Assembly: GCF_003443735.1 (NCBI RefSeq) | Contig: NZ_CP031969.1 | Span: 3,286,001-3,350,000, forward strand | From: Streptomyces sp. CC0208 | GTDB lineage: Bacteria > Actinomycetota > Actinomycetes > Streptomycetales > Streptomycetaceae | DNA: 64,000 nt | Reading direction: 5' to 3' | In this document: positions 1-8,472 of the stretch, piece by piece | Layout: every line of letters begins with the position of its first letter | How positions within the stretch are numbered: position 1 is the stretch's first letter | Translations under genes and position numbers: made by a program | The notes under the pieces: model-generated | Told to the model about the DNA's origin: nothing | What the model saw: only the letters and a program-made list of their open reading frames with translations | Database searches by the model: none

Positions 1-561
1 CTGATCCACCAGCCCCAGCCGATGCGCCTCCGCCGCCTCCACCCGCCGCGCCGTGAAGATCAGCTCCGCGGCCCGGGCCGCCCCCACCCGCCGCGGCAGC
101 AACTGCGTCCCCCCGCCCCCGGGGATCACCCCCACCGACACCTCCGGCAACCCCACCACCGCCGTACGGTCGGCCACGATCAGGTCGCACGCCAGCGCCA
201 GCTCGAACCCCCCGCCCAGCGCGAACCCGTGCACCGCGGCGATCGTCGGCACGGGCAGCTCCAGCACCCCCGTGTACGCCCCCCGGGTCACCGGCCGCTG
301 CCGCACCAGATCCGCGTCGCTGAAGGAGTTCCGCTCCTTCAGATCAGCGCCCACACAGAAGGCCCGCTCATGCGTGGAGGTCAGCACGACAACCCGTACC
401 GTCCCCTCACCCCCCAGCGCGTAACAGGCGGCGGCGACGGATCGCGCCATCTCCGTGGAGACCGCGTTCATCGCCTTGGGCCGGTCGAGGACCAGCTCGG
501 CGACTACCCCCTCCTCGTGCCGCCTCACCAGCACGAACTCCCCGAACCGCTCCTCGCCCAT
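1..561 (-). CDS. Enoyl-CoA hydratase/isomerase (crotonase family), 3' end outside window
   Basis: The first 187 residues of a crotonase-fold acyl-CoA hydratase/isomerase are present; the C-terminal part lies beyond base 1. Family landmarks seen are GADLKER (residues 71-77, oxyanion-hole side), ALGGGFELALACD (114-126) with Glu120, and LPEVSVGVIPGGGGTQ (138-153) with Glu140. These two glutamates occupy the positions of the catalytic pair of enoyl-CoA hydratases, so hydratase activity on 2-enoyl-CoA in fatty acid or branched-chain catabolism is likely. The exact acyl substrate cannot be read. The ATG at 561 follows a GGGAGGG ribosome site. It is divergent from the next gene, across about 200 bp. 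Confidence 0.9.
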   Translation of the reverse strand, partial: MGEERFGEFVLVRRHEEGVVAELVLDRPKAMNAVSTEMARSVAAACYALGGEGTVRVVVLTSTHERAFCVGADLKERNSFSDADLVRQRPVTRGAYTGVLELPVPTIAAVHGFALGGGFELALACDLIVADRTAVVGLPEVSVGVIPGGGGTQLLPRRVGAARAAELIFTARRVEAAEAHRLGLVDQ

Positions 562-572
562 GACACCCTCCC

Positions 573-589
573 GGTTAACGCGGGTTAAC
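573..589 (-). promoter_or_regulatory. Paired GGTTAAC repeats upstream of the enoyl-CoA hydratase start
   Basis: Two copies of GGTTAAC (573-579 and 583-589) lie 10 bp apart, each containing the palindrome GTTAAC. They sit 12-28 bp upstream of the hydratase ATG, just before its ribosome site, so a bound protein could block expression. The one-helical-turn spacing suggests an operator. No regulator is identified. Confidence 0.35.
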
Positions 590-762
590 AAGAACGCTCC
601 GATCATCGCAGCCCCGCCCCCACCGCGAAAGGTTCCCGCCCGACGCACCCGACACCTCGTTCGAGTGACATCCCACCCAACTCCCCACCCACCGCTCACG
701 GCAGCGCATAACGTGCGCCCCGCCATGGCGCACAGGGGGCGCAGGCACCCAGGGGAGGAAGC

Positions 763-1422
763 ATGACGGCGACGATGACGACGACAGGGCTGACGGAGGA
801 CGGCGGTATCCGCCTGTTCGGACCGCGCGGCCGCCACCGCAAGCCGCGCCCCCGCAAGGTCCTGCTCGCCGCGGGCGGCCTCGCCCTGGCCGCCGGCGCC
901 CTGAGCCTCGTACGGCTGACCCCGGACGCCGGAGTGGGCGCCTTCGGCGCGGCGGAGCCGGACCCCCAGGCCGCCCCGGGCACGGACACGGACATCGACA
1001 CCGGCTTCGGCACCGGCACCGGCACGGACCGCGCGACGAACGCCGCCGCGACCGTGGGTTCCGTCCCCCAGGCGAGCCCGTCGTCGACCGCGGCGATGGG
1101 CGGGATCTCCGCCACCCCCACACCAGGCACCTCTCCGGCCACGGCCCCGGCCCCGGCCCCGGCAGGGTCCGCGACCGCCGTACCCCTGCCCCTCGCGGCG
1201 GCTCCCACGACAATCCCGGACGCGCCGAACGACCAGGCCGAGGCACCGGCCCCCACGGCGACCACCGCGCCCCACGCCCCGGCGACGACCCCCGCCCCGC
1301 CACCGGCCCGGACCCCAGCCCCGCCGGCCTCGACACCGACGCCCCAACCCGCGCACTCGGCACAGCCCGCGCCGGGCCTGTGCGTGCCGATCATCGGGCT
1401 GTGCGTGCGGCAGGGCGGCTAG
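763..1422 (+). CDS. Membrane-anchored Pro/Ala/Thr-rich protein with C-terminal CVPIIGLC motif
   Basis: A 219-residue protein with a basic N-terminus (residues 20-32), one hydrophobic segment (about 33-51) and a long low-complexity extracytoplasmic stretch of Pro, Ala and Thr. It ends in a short hydrophobic motif with two cysteines, CVPIIGLCV (Cys207 and Cys214), which could form a disulfide loop. A strong ribosome site, AGGGGAGG, lies 5 nt before the ATG. The topology is that of a type II membrane or cell-wall-spanning protein. No enzymatic domain is seen and the function is unknown. Its stop codon lies in the first copy of a 16-bp tandem repeat. Confidence 0.65.
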   Translation: MTATMTTTGLTEDGGIRLFGPRGRHRKPRPRKVLLAAGGLALAAGALSLVRLTPDAGVGAFGAAEPDPQAAPGTDTDIDTGFGTGTGTDRATNAAATVGSVPQASPSSTAAMGGISATPTPGTSPATAPAPAPAGSATAVPLPLAAAPTTIPDAPNDQAEAPAPTATTAPHAPATTPAPPPARTPAPPASTPTPQPAHSAQPAPGLCVPIIGLCVRQGG

Positions 1423-1439
1423 GCGGCAGGGCGGCTAGG
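1408..1439. repeat. Perfect 16-bp tandem duplication at convergent stop codons
   Basis: The 16-mer CGGCAGGGCGGCTAGG occurs twice with no spacer (1408-1423 and 1424-1439). The first copy holds the TAG of the Pro/Ala-rich gene. The second holds the TAG, read on the minus strand, of the adenylate cyclase gene, so the duplication sets the gap between two convergent genes. Confidence 0.9.
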
Positions 1440-2529
1440 AGGGGGCCACGTCCCTGCGGGTCAGCAGCCAGGGCTCGACGACGCCGAGGCCACGCACCGG
1501 CCGCTGCCACATCGGCTGGAGCGCGAAACGGTAGGTCGGCGGCTCCTCGCCCTCCTTCTCGGCCGCGGCCGCGGCCTCGGCCGCCTCCGCCTCGGAGGCG
1601 GGCGCCTCACCGTGTCGGATCAGCTCCTCGGCGAAGGCACTGTCGACGAGCACGGCGTCGCGCGGAGCTATCGAGGTCAGCCGGGAGGCGAGGTTCACCG
1701 TCGTACCGAAGACATCACCCATACGGGTGGTCACCGTGCCGAAGGCGATGCCGACGCGCAGCTCGGGCATGGTCTCGTCGTTGGCCATGGTCTCGATCAG
1801 GCGCAGCGCGATCTCGGCGGCCACCGCCGCGTCGTCGGCCGCGTACAGCACCTCGTCGCCGAGGGTCTTGATGAGCCGCCCGCCCCGCGCCGCCACAAGA
1901 TCCGCGGCGGTGGTCTCGAAGGCCTCGACGAGTTCGCCGAGCTCCTCCTCCTCCATACGGCGGGTCAGCCGCGTGAACCCGACGAGGTCGGCGAAGCCGA
2001 CGCACAGCCGCCGGTCGACCATCTCCTCGTCGTCGGCGGCCTGCACGACCCGCCCCGCCGAGGCGGAGAGCTGGCGGCGCCAGACGTAGACGAGGAACTC
2101 CTCCAGCTCGGGCAGGAGCAGCTCGATGATCGGGTACGTCACCTCGGTACGGGTCATGCCCGGTTCCGGGGGATCGGTCAGGCCCTCCAGGAAGGAGTCG
2201 ATCTGCCACTCGGCGAGCCGGGCGGTGGTCTGCCCGGTGGACCGCGCCACCTGTACGGCCATGGCCTCGCTCAGCAGCCCCGCCTCGACGAGACCCGCGA
2301 GCCGGCGCAGCGCGAGGACGTCCGCCTCGGTGAACGCCTTGGCCTGGCCGACGTCGGCGAAGCCCATCGCCCGCCAGAAGCGGGTGGCCAGCTCCATGGA
2401 GACGCCGGCCGTGCGGGCCGCCTGGAAGGGGGTGTAGCGCCGCTCGGCGCCGAGGATGAGCTGTTCGAGACGCACGGCGAGCGGGTGCGGGGTCGCGTCC
2501 GCGCCGGAGCCCGTGTCGTCTGCGGTCAC
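1435..2529 (-). CDS. cya: Class III adenylate cyclase with N-terminal regulatory domain
   Basis: A 364-residue soluble cyclase that makes 3',5'-cyclic AMP from ATP. The catalytic domain covers about residues 172-330. Metal aspartates are in FADLVGF (Asp181) and LGDEVLY (Asp225), with Lys221 nearby, Asp272 in GDVFGTTVNLASRL, and transition-state residues Asn279 and Arg283. The first 150 residues are helical and resemble the autoinhibitory domain of Rv1264-type cyclases, which responds to pH and fatty acids in mycobacteria. In S. coelicolor the single Cya enzyme supports spore germination and development. The start is GTG with GGAAGGG upstream. The gene is monocistronic, facing the Pro/Ala-rich gene. 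Confidence 0.92.
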   Translation of the reverse strand: MTADDTGSGADATPHPLAVRLEQLILGAERRYTPFQAARTAGVSMELATRFWRAMGFADVGQAKAFTEADVLALRRLAGLVEAGLLSEAMAVQVARSTGQTTARLAEWQIDSFLEGLTDPPEPGMTRTEVTYPIIELLLPELEEFLVYVWRRQLSASAGRVVQAADDEEMVDRRLCVGFADLVGFTRLTRRMEEEELGELVEAFETTAADLVAARGGRLIKTLGDEVLYAADDAAVAAEIALRLIETMANDETMPELRVGIAFGTVTTRMGDVFGTTVNLASRLTSIAPRDAVLVDSAFAEELIRHGEAPASEAEAAEAAAAAEKEGEEPPTYRFALQPMWQRPVRGLGVVEPWLLTRRDVAPS

Positions 2530-2636
2530 GCCTGCTGCCCTTCCGATCTGTCACGGTCAGGTATCGACCGGCCTCAACTGTACGGCAGGTGTGCGGTAGC
2601 TCACTCCCGAGGAGGGGTGACTGACGCACCCACAGC

Positions 2637-3500
2637 TCACGCGGGTCGCAAGTGGACGATGTCCCCCGCCCCCACCGGTTTCTGTACGCCCTCCTCCGTC
2701 GCGATCACCAGGCGGCCGTCACCGTCCACCGCTACCGCCTCTCCCACCAACGCACGATCACCCGGCAACTCCGCCCGTACCGTTCTCCCCAGCGTCGCGC
2801 ACCCTGCCGCATACGTCTCCTGGAGTCCGCTCACCGTCGGATCCCCCGCCGCCGCGCGCCAGCGCTCGTACCACTCCTCCAGGGAGCGCAGGACGGCCCG
2901 CAGCAGGGGGTCCCGGTCGGTGCTCACCGCCCCGGCCAGCGCCAGCGATCCCGCGGTGGGGACGGGCAGCTCGTCCTCCCGGAGGGTGACGTTGATGCCG
3001 ACGCCCACGACGACACCGTCCTCGCCGGCCCGCTCCGCGAGGATTCCGCCCGCCTTGCGTTCCTCGCCGCCCACGGTCACCAGGAGGTCGTTGGGCCACT
3101 TCAGGGCGGTGTCGACGCCCGCCGCCCGTGACAGGCCCGTCGCCACGGCCACCCCCGTCAGCAGCGGCAGCCAGCCCCAGCGGGCGACCGGGACGTCAGC
3201 CGGGTTCAGCAGGACCGAGAAGAAGAGGCCGGAGCGGGCCGGAGCGGACCACTGGCGGTCCAGTCGGCCCCGCCCCGCCGTCTGCTCCTCGGCGACGAGG
3301 ACCGCGCCCTCGGTCGCCTTGCCCGCGGTGGCGCGGGCGACCAGGTCGGAGTTGGTGGAGCCGGTGCCGGCCACCACCTCGATCCCGGACCACAGGCCGC
3401 CCTCCCGCACCAGCCCGCGGCGCAGCGCGGCGGCGTTGAGGGGCGGCCGGTCGAGGTCCGACCAGCGGCTGTCGTCTCCTGAAACATCTCGCGGCGTCAT
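2637..3500 (-). CDS. birA: Biotin--[acetyl-/propionyl-CoA carboxylase] ligase
   Basis: A 287-residue biotin protein ligase of the monofunctional type, without an N-terminal DNA-binding domain. It activates biotin with ATP and transfers it to the lysine of biotin carboxyl carrier domains. The biotinyl-AMP loop GRGRLDR (residues 76-82) departs from the usual GRGRxGR by an Asp. The lysine motif TALKWPNDLL (Lys134), GGILAE and the beta-rich C-terminal domain (about 230-280) are present. It is divergent from pccB, so ligase and substrate-complex genes sit together; the likely local target is Lys555 of AccA2. The ATG at 3500 was chosen as the only start ahead of the fold. Confidence 0.93.
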   Translation of the reverse strand: MTPRDVSGDDSRWSDLDRPPLNAAALRRGLVREGGLWSGIEVVAGTGSTNSDLVARATAGKATEGAVLVAEEQTAGRGRLDRQWSAPARSGLFFSVLLNPADVPVARWGWLPLLTGVAVATGLSRAAGVDTALKWPNDLLVTVGGEERKAGGILAERAGEDGVVVGVGINVTLREDELPVPTAGSLALAGAVSTDRDPLLRAVLRSLEEWYERWRAAAGDPTVSGLQETYAAGCATLGRTVRAELPGDRALVGEAVAVDGDGRLVIATEEGVQKPVGAGDIVHLRPA

Positions 3501-3611
3501 GCAAGCCACCCTAGGTGTGTGAAACGCCGCACTGCTGTTTCGTAGGGGCACCACTACTCTACGGATGAGTAACCGTCCCCCCTTTTGAGCAGGCAGGGAG
3601 CCGCGAGACCG

Positions 3612-5204
3612 ATGTCCGAGCCGGAAGAGATCGACATCCACACCACCGCGGGAAAGCTCGCGGATCTCCAGCGCCGCGTCCAGGAGGCGACGCACGCCGG
3701 CTCCGAACGTGCCGTCGAGAAACAGCACGCCAAGGGCAAGTTGACGGCCCGTGAGCGCATCGACCTGCTGCTCGACGAAGGCTCCTTCGTCGAGTTGGAC
3801 GAGTTCGCCCGGCACCGCTCCACCAACTTCGGGCTGGAGAAGAACCGTCCGTACGGCGACGGAGTCGTCACCGGGTACGGCACGGTCGACGGCCGCCCGG
3901 TCGCCGTGTTCTCCCAGGACTTCACCGTGTTCGGCGGCGCGCTCGGCGAGGTCTACGGCCAGAAGATCGTCAAGGTGATGGACTTCGCGCTGAAGACCGG
4001 CTGTCCGGTCATCGGCATCAACGACTCCGGCGGCGCCCGCATCCAGGAGGGCGTGGCCTCCCTGGGCGCGTACGGCGAGATCTTCCGCCGCAACACCCAC
4101 GCGAGCGGTGTCATCCCGCAGATCAGCCTGGTCGTCGGCCCCTGCGCGGGCGGGGCCGTGTACTCCCCGGCGATCACCGACTTCACGGTCATGGTCGACC
4201 AGACCTCGCACATGTTCATCACCGGCCCCGACGTCATCAAGACGGTCACCGGCGAGGACGTCGGCTTCGAGGAGCTGGGCGGTGCCCGCACCCACAACGC
4301 GGTGTCCGGCGTGGCCCACCACATGGCCGGGGACGAGAAGGACGCCGTCGAGTACGTCAAGCAGCTGCTGTCGTACCTGCCCTCCAACAACCTGTCCGAG
4401 CCGCCGGTCTACCCGGAGGAGGCGGACCTCTCGGTCACCGACGAGGACCGCGAGCTGGACACGCTCGTCCCGGACAGCGCGAACCAGCCGTACGACATGC
4501 ACACGGTGATCGAGCACATCCTGGACGACGCCGAGTTCTTCGAGACGCAGCCGCTGTACGCGCCGAACATCCTCACCGGCTACGGCCGGGTCGAGGGCCA
4601 TCCGGTGGGGATCGTCGCCAACCAGCCGATGCAGTTCGCCGGCTGCCTCGACATCACCGCGTCCGAGAAGGCGGCCCGCTTCGTCCGCACCTGCGACGCC
4701 TTCAACATCCCGGTGATCACCTTCGTGGACGTCCCCGGCTTCCTGCCGGGCGTCGACCAGGAGCACGACGGCATCATCCGCCGCGGCGCCAAGCTGATCT
4801 ACGCCTACGCGGAGGCGACCGTCCCCCTCATCACGGTGATCACCCGCAAGGCCTTCGGCGGCGCCTACGACGTCATGGGCTCCAAGCACCTCGGCGCGGA
4901 CCTCAACCTCGCCTGGCCCACCGCCCAGATCGCCGTCATGGGCGCTCAGGGCGCGGTCAACATCCTGCACCGCCGCACGATCGCGGAGGCGGAGGCCGCC
5001 GGAGAGCTGGAGGCGACCCGGGCGCGGCTGATCCAGGAGTACGAGGACGCCCTCCTCAACCCCTACATCGCGGCCGAGCGCGGTTACATCGACTCCGTGA
5101 TCATGCCGTCGGACACCCGCCGCCACGTGGTCAGGGGCCTGCGCCAGCTGCGCACCAAGCGCGAGTCCCTGCCTCCGAAGAAGCACGGCAACATCCCCCT
5201 CTAG
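3612..5204 (+). CDS. pccB: Propionyl-CoA carboxylase beta subunit (carboxyltransferase)
   Basis: A 530-residue carboxyltransferase that moves the carboxyl group from carboxybiotin to acyl-CoA, giving methylmalonyl-CoA for metabolism and polyketides. The two crotonase-like halves have oxyanion glycines in [10 protein letters not shown] (about 138-147) and [12 protein letters not shown] (414-425). Asp420 matches the Asp422 that sets propionyl-CoA preference in S. coelicolor PccB, where acetyl-CoA-competent paralogues carry other residues, so PCC specificity is expected. The ATG at 3612 gives the family's usual length; the TTG at 3585 is less likely. pccE follows 17 bp downstream. Confidence 0.95.
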   Translation: MSEPEEIDIHTTAGKLADLQRRVQEATHAGSERAVEKQHAKGKLTARERIDLLLDEGSFVELDEFARHRSTNFGLEKNRPYGDGVVTGYGTVDGRPVAVFSQDFTVFGGALGEVYGQKIVKVMDFALKTGCPVIGINDSGGARIQEGVASLGAYGEIFRRNTHASGVIPQISLVVGPCAGGAVYSPAITDFTVMVDQTSHMFITGPDVIKTVTGEDVGFEELGGARTHNAVSGVAHHMAGDEKDAVEYVKQLLSYLPSNNLSEPPVYPEEADLSVTDEDRELDTLVPDSANQPYDMHTVIEHILDDAEFFETQPLYAPNILTGYGRVEGHPVGIVANQPMQFAGCLDITASEKAARFVRTCDAFNIPVITFVDVPGFLPGVDQEHDGIIRRGAKLIYAYAEATVPLITVITRKAFGGAYDVMGSKHLGADLNLAWPTAQIAVMGAQGAVNILHRRTIAEAEAAGELEATRARLIQEYEDALLNPYIAAERGYIDSVIMPSDTRRHVVRGLRQLRTKRESLPPKKHGNIPL

Positions 5205-5221
5205 CCCTGCCGGGAGCCGTC

Positions 5222-5431
5222 ATGAACATCAAGGTCGTACGGGGAAACCCCACTCCGGAGGAGCTTGCCGCCGCCCTGGCGGTGGTCCGGGCCCGCGCCG
5301 CGGCGGCGACGGACACGCCGTCCGGCGCGGAGGAGACCAGGGCCGCGTGGTCCGACCCGTCACGCATCGCGGGCCGCCGCCTGCCCCAGCCAGGGCCGAC
5401 GGCCTGGTCCCGCACGTACTGGCCGGCCTAG
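5222..5431 (+). CDS. pccE: Acyl-CoA carboxylase epsilon subunit
   Basis: A 69-residue epsilon subunit of actinobacterial acyl-CoA carboxylase. It starts MNIKVVRGNPTPEELAA and ends with the WSRTYWPA-type tail typical of the family. In S. coelicolor the epsilon subunit binds the beta subunit and raises activity of the alpha-beta complex. It lies 17 bp after pccB with its own GGGAG ribosome site, so the two are co-transcribed. Its stop codon shares a CTAG with the stop of the opposing esterase gene, a 3-bp tail overlap. Confidence 0.93.
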   Translation: MNIKVVRGNPTPEELAAALAVVRARAAAATDTPSGAEETRAAWSDPSRIAGRRLPQPGPTAWSRTYWPA

Positions 5432-6576
5432 CCGTCCTGGCCGTCCTGGAGGACGGCTGACAGCGCTTCGGCCATCACCTCGTACCCGAGATCGTTCGGG
5501 TGCAGGTGATCGCCGAAGTCGTACGACGGATGCAGCCGGTCCGGGTCCTCCGGATCGGCCAGCTCCCGCGCGAGGTCCACCACCGTGTCGTACTCGCCGG
5601 AGCAGCGCACCCACTCGTTCACCTCGTGCGAGACCTTCGCCGCGTGCTCACCCCAGTGGTCCGAGCCGCCGAACGGCAGCAAGGTGCACCCGATCACCCG
5701 CAGCCCCCGCGCCTGCCGTATCAACTCCCGGTGTCCGGCGATGAGTTCGGCCGCCTCCACCACCGGCGCGGGCTTGTACGTCGGCTGCTCGTCGGTCTCG
5801 CTGAACCCGATGTCGTTGAGCCCCAGCAGCACGACTACGGTGTCCACGCCTGCCAGCCCCAGCACATCCCGCCGGAACCGGCCCACCCCCTTCTCCCCGT
5901 ACCACGCGGAGTCGTTGAGCAGCAGGTTTCCCCCGATCCCGGCGTTGAGCACGGGCCGTCCGCTGAGCCGGGCCAGCGCGTCCGACCACCGCCGGTCCGC
6001 CCCCACCGTGGACCCGAACCCGTCCGTGACGGAGTCCCCGAACAGCGCGATCCCGTCCGTGCGCCCCGCGTCCGTCTCGACGGCGGCCAGGAAGTACCAG
6101 GACTCGCTCACCGCGTCGAAGCCCTGCCCGTCCGTCTCGCTCAGCAGCTCCCCCGGTCCCCGGTAGCCGGCGGTGAAGGCCTGCGCGTGGAAGGTCGCGG
6201 GCCCGGTCGCCGCGTCGAAGTACAGGGTGACCGTCACCGACTCCCCGGCCGCCACGGTGAGTGCGACCGGCTCGCTCACCAGTGAACCCCGGGCGGGGAT
6301 CTCGGGCGGGAGCGTGAGCCTGCGCAGCGATCCCGGCTCCACGCCCGCCCCCGCGGTCGTACGGCCGACTGTCGCACCCGCGAGACGGACCGGCGAGGTG
6401 CCGTAGGCGTGGGACAGCCGGATCCGCACCCGCTCCCCTCCCGCCGACAGCCGGACGACCTGGCGCACGGACTGCCGCCAGAAGCCCTCGCGGGACCAGT
6501 TGGGGGTGAAGCCCTCTGCGGGGAGCTGAGGCGAGGCGGACCAAGCGGTGGTGAACACGACACGTACCCCTCTCAC
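5428..6576 (-). CDS. SGNH/GDSL-type esterase
   Basis: A 382-residue two-part protein: an N-terminal beta-rich domain (about 1-165) and a C-terminal SGNH hydrolase domain. The four blocks are visible: GDSVTDG (Ser182 nucleophile), GIGG (213-216), GLND (Asn254) and DHLHPND (Asp356, His359). An esterase, lipase or carbohydrate deacetylase role is expected; the substrate is not indicated. No signal peptide is clear, so the enzyme may be cytoplasmic. The start is GTG at 6576 with a weak ribosome site. The gene converges on pccE, and its promoter region carries a 16-bp palindrome. Confidence 0.85.
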   Translation of the reverse strand: MRGVRVVFTTAWSASPQLPAEGFTPNWSREGFWRQSVRQVVRLSAGGERVRIRLSHAYGTSPVRLAGATVGRTTAGAGVEPGSLRRLTLPPEIPARGSLVSEPVALTVAAGESVTVTLYFDAATGPATFHAQAFTAGYRGPGELLSETDGQGFDAVSESWYFLAAVETDAGRTDGIALFGDSVTDGFGSTVGADRRWSDALARLSGRPVLNAGIGGNLLLNDSAWYGEKGVGRFRRDVLGLAGVDTVVVLLGLNDIGFSETDEQPTYKPAPVVEAAELIAGHRELIRQARGLRVIGCTLLPFGGSDHWGEHAAKVSHEVNEWVRCSGEYDTVVDLARELADPEDPDRLHPSYDFGDHLHPNDLGYEVMAEALSAVLQDGQDG

Positions 6577-6613
6577 GGACTGCTAATGGAACTACAGTAC
6601 CGTTTGGAGAAGT

Positions 6614-6629
6614 TGAGTACGCGTACTCA
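6614..6629. promoter_or_regulatory. Perfect 16-bp palindrome TGAGTACGCGTACTCA
   Basis: An exact 16-bp inverted repeat without spacer lies between the divergent esterase gene and the 42-codon membrane-protein gene. A TACTGT box (6594-6599, minus strand) places it next to the -35 region of the esterase promoter, as expected for an operator. No binding protein is recognised. Confidence 0.6.
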
Positions 6630-6664
6630 GGCGCCCTCCGCGAAATCGCCGCAGGCTGGAAACC

Positions 6665-6793
6665 ATGCTGTGGTCCGACCCTGACAACGAACCGCCGAAG
6701 GAACTGCGCGACATGCAGGACATGCTTCGGCGACTGAGCATCTTCCTGGCACTGGCCATGGTGCTCGCGATGATCGTGATCGGGCTGCGCTGA
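6665..6793 (+). CDS. Small single-span membrane protein, 42 residues
   Basis: The short frame encodes an acidic/charged N-terminus (MLWSDPDNEPPKELRD, then QDMLRR) followed by one hydrophobic span (about residues 25-41) that reaches the C-terminus. It ends 18 bp before the maf start and may share its transcript. Length, topology and position between carboxylase genes and maf fit the tiny conserved Streptomyces proteins sometimes annotated as morphogenic membrane protein MmpB. That identity is from memory and tentative. The ribosome site is weak (GGA). Confidence 0.6.
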   Translation: MLWSDPDNEPPKELRDMQDMLRRLSIFLALAMVLAMIVIGLR

Positions 6794-6811
6794 TCGGACT
6801 ACGCTGACCGC

Positions 6812-7432
6812 ATGACCGATCAGCCGCGCCGCCGACTCGTGCTCGCCTCCCAGTCCCCCGCCCGGCTGGGCCTGCTGCGACAGGCCGGCCTCACTCCCGA
6901 GGTGCTCGTGAGCGGGGTCGACGAGGACGCCGTCACCGCCCCCACCCCCGCCGAACTGGCGCTCGCCCTCGCCGAGGCGAAGGCCTCCGTCGTGGCCGCG
7001 AAGCCCGAGGTCAAGGGTGCGCTGGTGATCGGCTGCGACTCCGTGCTCGACCTGGACGGCGAGGCCCTGGGCAAGCCGGCCGACGCCGAGGAGGCGACGG
7101 CCCGCTGGAAGGCGATGCGCGGGCGGGCGGGGACCCTGCAGACCGGCCACTGCGTCTACGACACGGCGAGCGGCCGGTACGTCTCGGCTGTCGCCTCCAC
7201 CGTCGTCCGCTTCGGCGAGCCGACCGACGACGAGATCGCCGCGTACGTCGCCTCGGGCGAACCCCTCTACGTCGCGGGGGCGTTCACCCTGGACGGCCGT
7301 TCGGCCCCCTTCATCGAGGGCATCGACGGCGACCACGGCAACGTGATCGGCCTCAGCCTGCCACTCCTGCGCCGCCTGTTGGCCGACCTGCACATCGGCA
7401 TCACGGAGCTGTGGGCGCCCCCGGAGGCGTGA
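6812..7432 (+). CDS. maf: Maf-type nucleoside-triphosphate pyrophosphatase
   Basis: A 206-residue Maf/HAM1-like enzyme that hydrolyses non-canonical or modified NTPs to NMPs, a house-cleaning role. Seen are the N-terminal [16 protein letters not shown] segment (residues 10-25) with the Ser-x-x-Arg nucleotide-binding motif, the [11 protein letters not shown] segment with the catalytic Asp, and the [31 protein letters not shown] family tail, in pieces. In Streptomyces maf is commonly beside the acyl-CoA carboxylase genes, as here. No good ribosome site precedes the ATG, so translation may couple to the upstream small gene. Confidence 0.92.
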   Translation: MTDQPRRRLVLASQSPARLGLLRQAGLTPEVLVSGVDEDAVTAPTPAELALALAEAKASVVAAKPEVKGALVIGCDSVLDLDGEALGKPADAEEATARWKAMRGRAGTLQTGHCVYDTASGRYVSAVASTVVRFGEPTDDEIAAYVASGEPLYVAGAFTLDGRSAPFIEGIDGDHGNVIGLSLPLLRRLLADLHIGITELWAPPEA

Positions 7433-7596
7433 CCGGCGAACCACCCGGACGCGACCGTCCGCCGCCATCGCGTGCCGACCAGTCAGGCCCCCTGCATCAC
7501 GGACCCGCGACCGCCGGCGGAGGCACGAGCACCTGACCTCCGACCTCCCGGAGACCCACCCACCCCTCCCGCGCCGATCGCCGACCTGTCAGGGCG

Positions 7597-8250
7597 TCAC
7601 GGCGTTGTGGGTGCCGCCGGAGGTGTGAGGGGGGAGCCGCCGGCCTCCTGGGGGGCCTGCGAGGCCTCGGAGGTGCCCGGGCCGTTCGTGTCCTGTGGTC
7701 CCGTCGTGACCGGGCCTCGCCGACCGTCGTAGGTCACCAGCACCAGCACGATCAGGGCGAGCACCACGACCATGAAGAGGAACTGGGGCCAGCCGATCAG
7801 GGCCCACGCGACCGCGCCCAGCAGTCCGTGCACCACGGCGGCGCTGATCAGCAGGACTCGGCCGAGCCCGGCGGGCTGCCGGTCGCGTACCGCCACCAGC
7901 AGGGCGACCAACGCGCACAACGCGAAGTACAGACCGAAGACGACCCCGCCGATCTTCGAGGACGTCGACATCGCGTCCGGGTCCAGACCGGCCAGCGACA
8001 TGTTCTGCGCGTCGACGAGATCGCCCATGAGCCAGTTGAGCATCGCCACGCCGAAAGCCTCGGCGAACAGGACAACCGCCACGACCCACGCCACCGGCCT
8101 GCGTATCACCGGGCCCCACCCACTTTCGAGCCATGCTGTTGTTACCCGAAGTACCTTCGATACAGCGCGAACGCTACTAACGGGTAAACCGCGGGACAAG
8201 GGTTCGGCCGCGGGCAAAGAATCATTGGGCCATTCGTAGGGACTCGACAA
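7597..8250 (-). CDS. Four-span integral membrane protein of unknown function
   Basis: The frame encodes up to 217 residues with four hydrophobic spans (about 50-70, 98-118, 128-145, 150-170) and a disordered Pro/Ser/Ala-rich C-terminal tail (about 180-217). The 5' end is uncertain. The longest frame starts at a TTG (8250) with no ribosome site, and internal starts ahead of the first span are possible. No catalytic motif is seen. It is divergent from accA2 with 222 bp between them and is a regular neighbour of that gene in streptomycetes, as far as I recall. Confidence 0.6.
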   Translation of the reverse strand: MSSPYEWPNDSLPAAEPLSRGLPVSSVRAVSKVLRVTTAWLESGWGPVIRRPVAWVVAVVLFAEAFGVAMLNWLMGDLVDAQNMSLAGLDPDAMSTSSKIGGVVFGLYFALCALVALLVAVRDRQPAGLGRVLLISAAVVHGLLGAVAWALIGWPQFLFMVVVLALIVLVLVTYDGRRGPVTTGPQDTNGPGTSEASQAPQEAGGSPLTPPAAPTTP

Positions 8251-8472
8251 AGAATCGGAGTGGTCCGCAGCACGCTCTCACAGAGACCTTGGCCACAGAG
8301 GAGGGCTAGGGTTTCCGGGAGGAGTCCTGCGTACCGAGGTGCGACAAGGGATTTCGCGGGTCGTGCAAGCTCGCATCACGCTCCGTGTGGGGAAGGTCAC
8401 CACAGGGGACGGGTCGAAGAGCCGTGTCGGCAGTCCCTAAACTCGGCTTGTTTCAAGGAGGGAGCCTCAATC

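Noticed and set aside
575..1394. Long minus-strand frames opposite the Pro/Ala-rich gene
   Set aside because: Arg/Gly/Pro-only composition, no ribosome site and no family motif. The plus-strand frame has a strong ribosome site and coherent topology.
1612..3522. A plus-strand frame of 636 codons across the cyclase and biotin ligase genes
   Set aside because: It runs through two well-supported opposite-strand genes and encodes His/Gly/Arg-rich shadow sequence.
3521..3541. GAAAC-N11-GTTTC inverted pair between birA and pccB as an operator
   Set aside because: Five-base arms with a long spacer are expected by chance, and no second copy with the same spacing was found near related genes.
2637..5186. 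A minus-strand frame of 849 codons
   Set aside because: Only the last 287 codons are real (biotin ligase). The rest is antisense to pccB and has the low-complexity composition of a GC-frame shadow.
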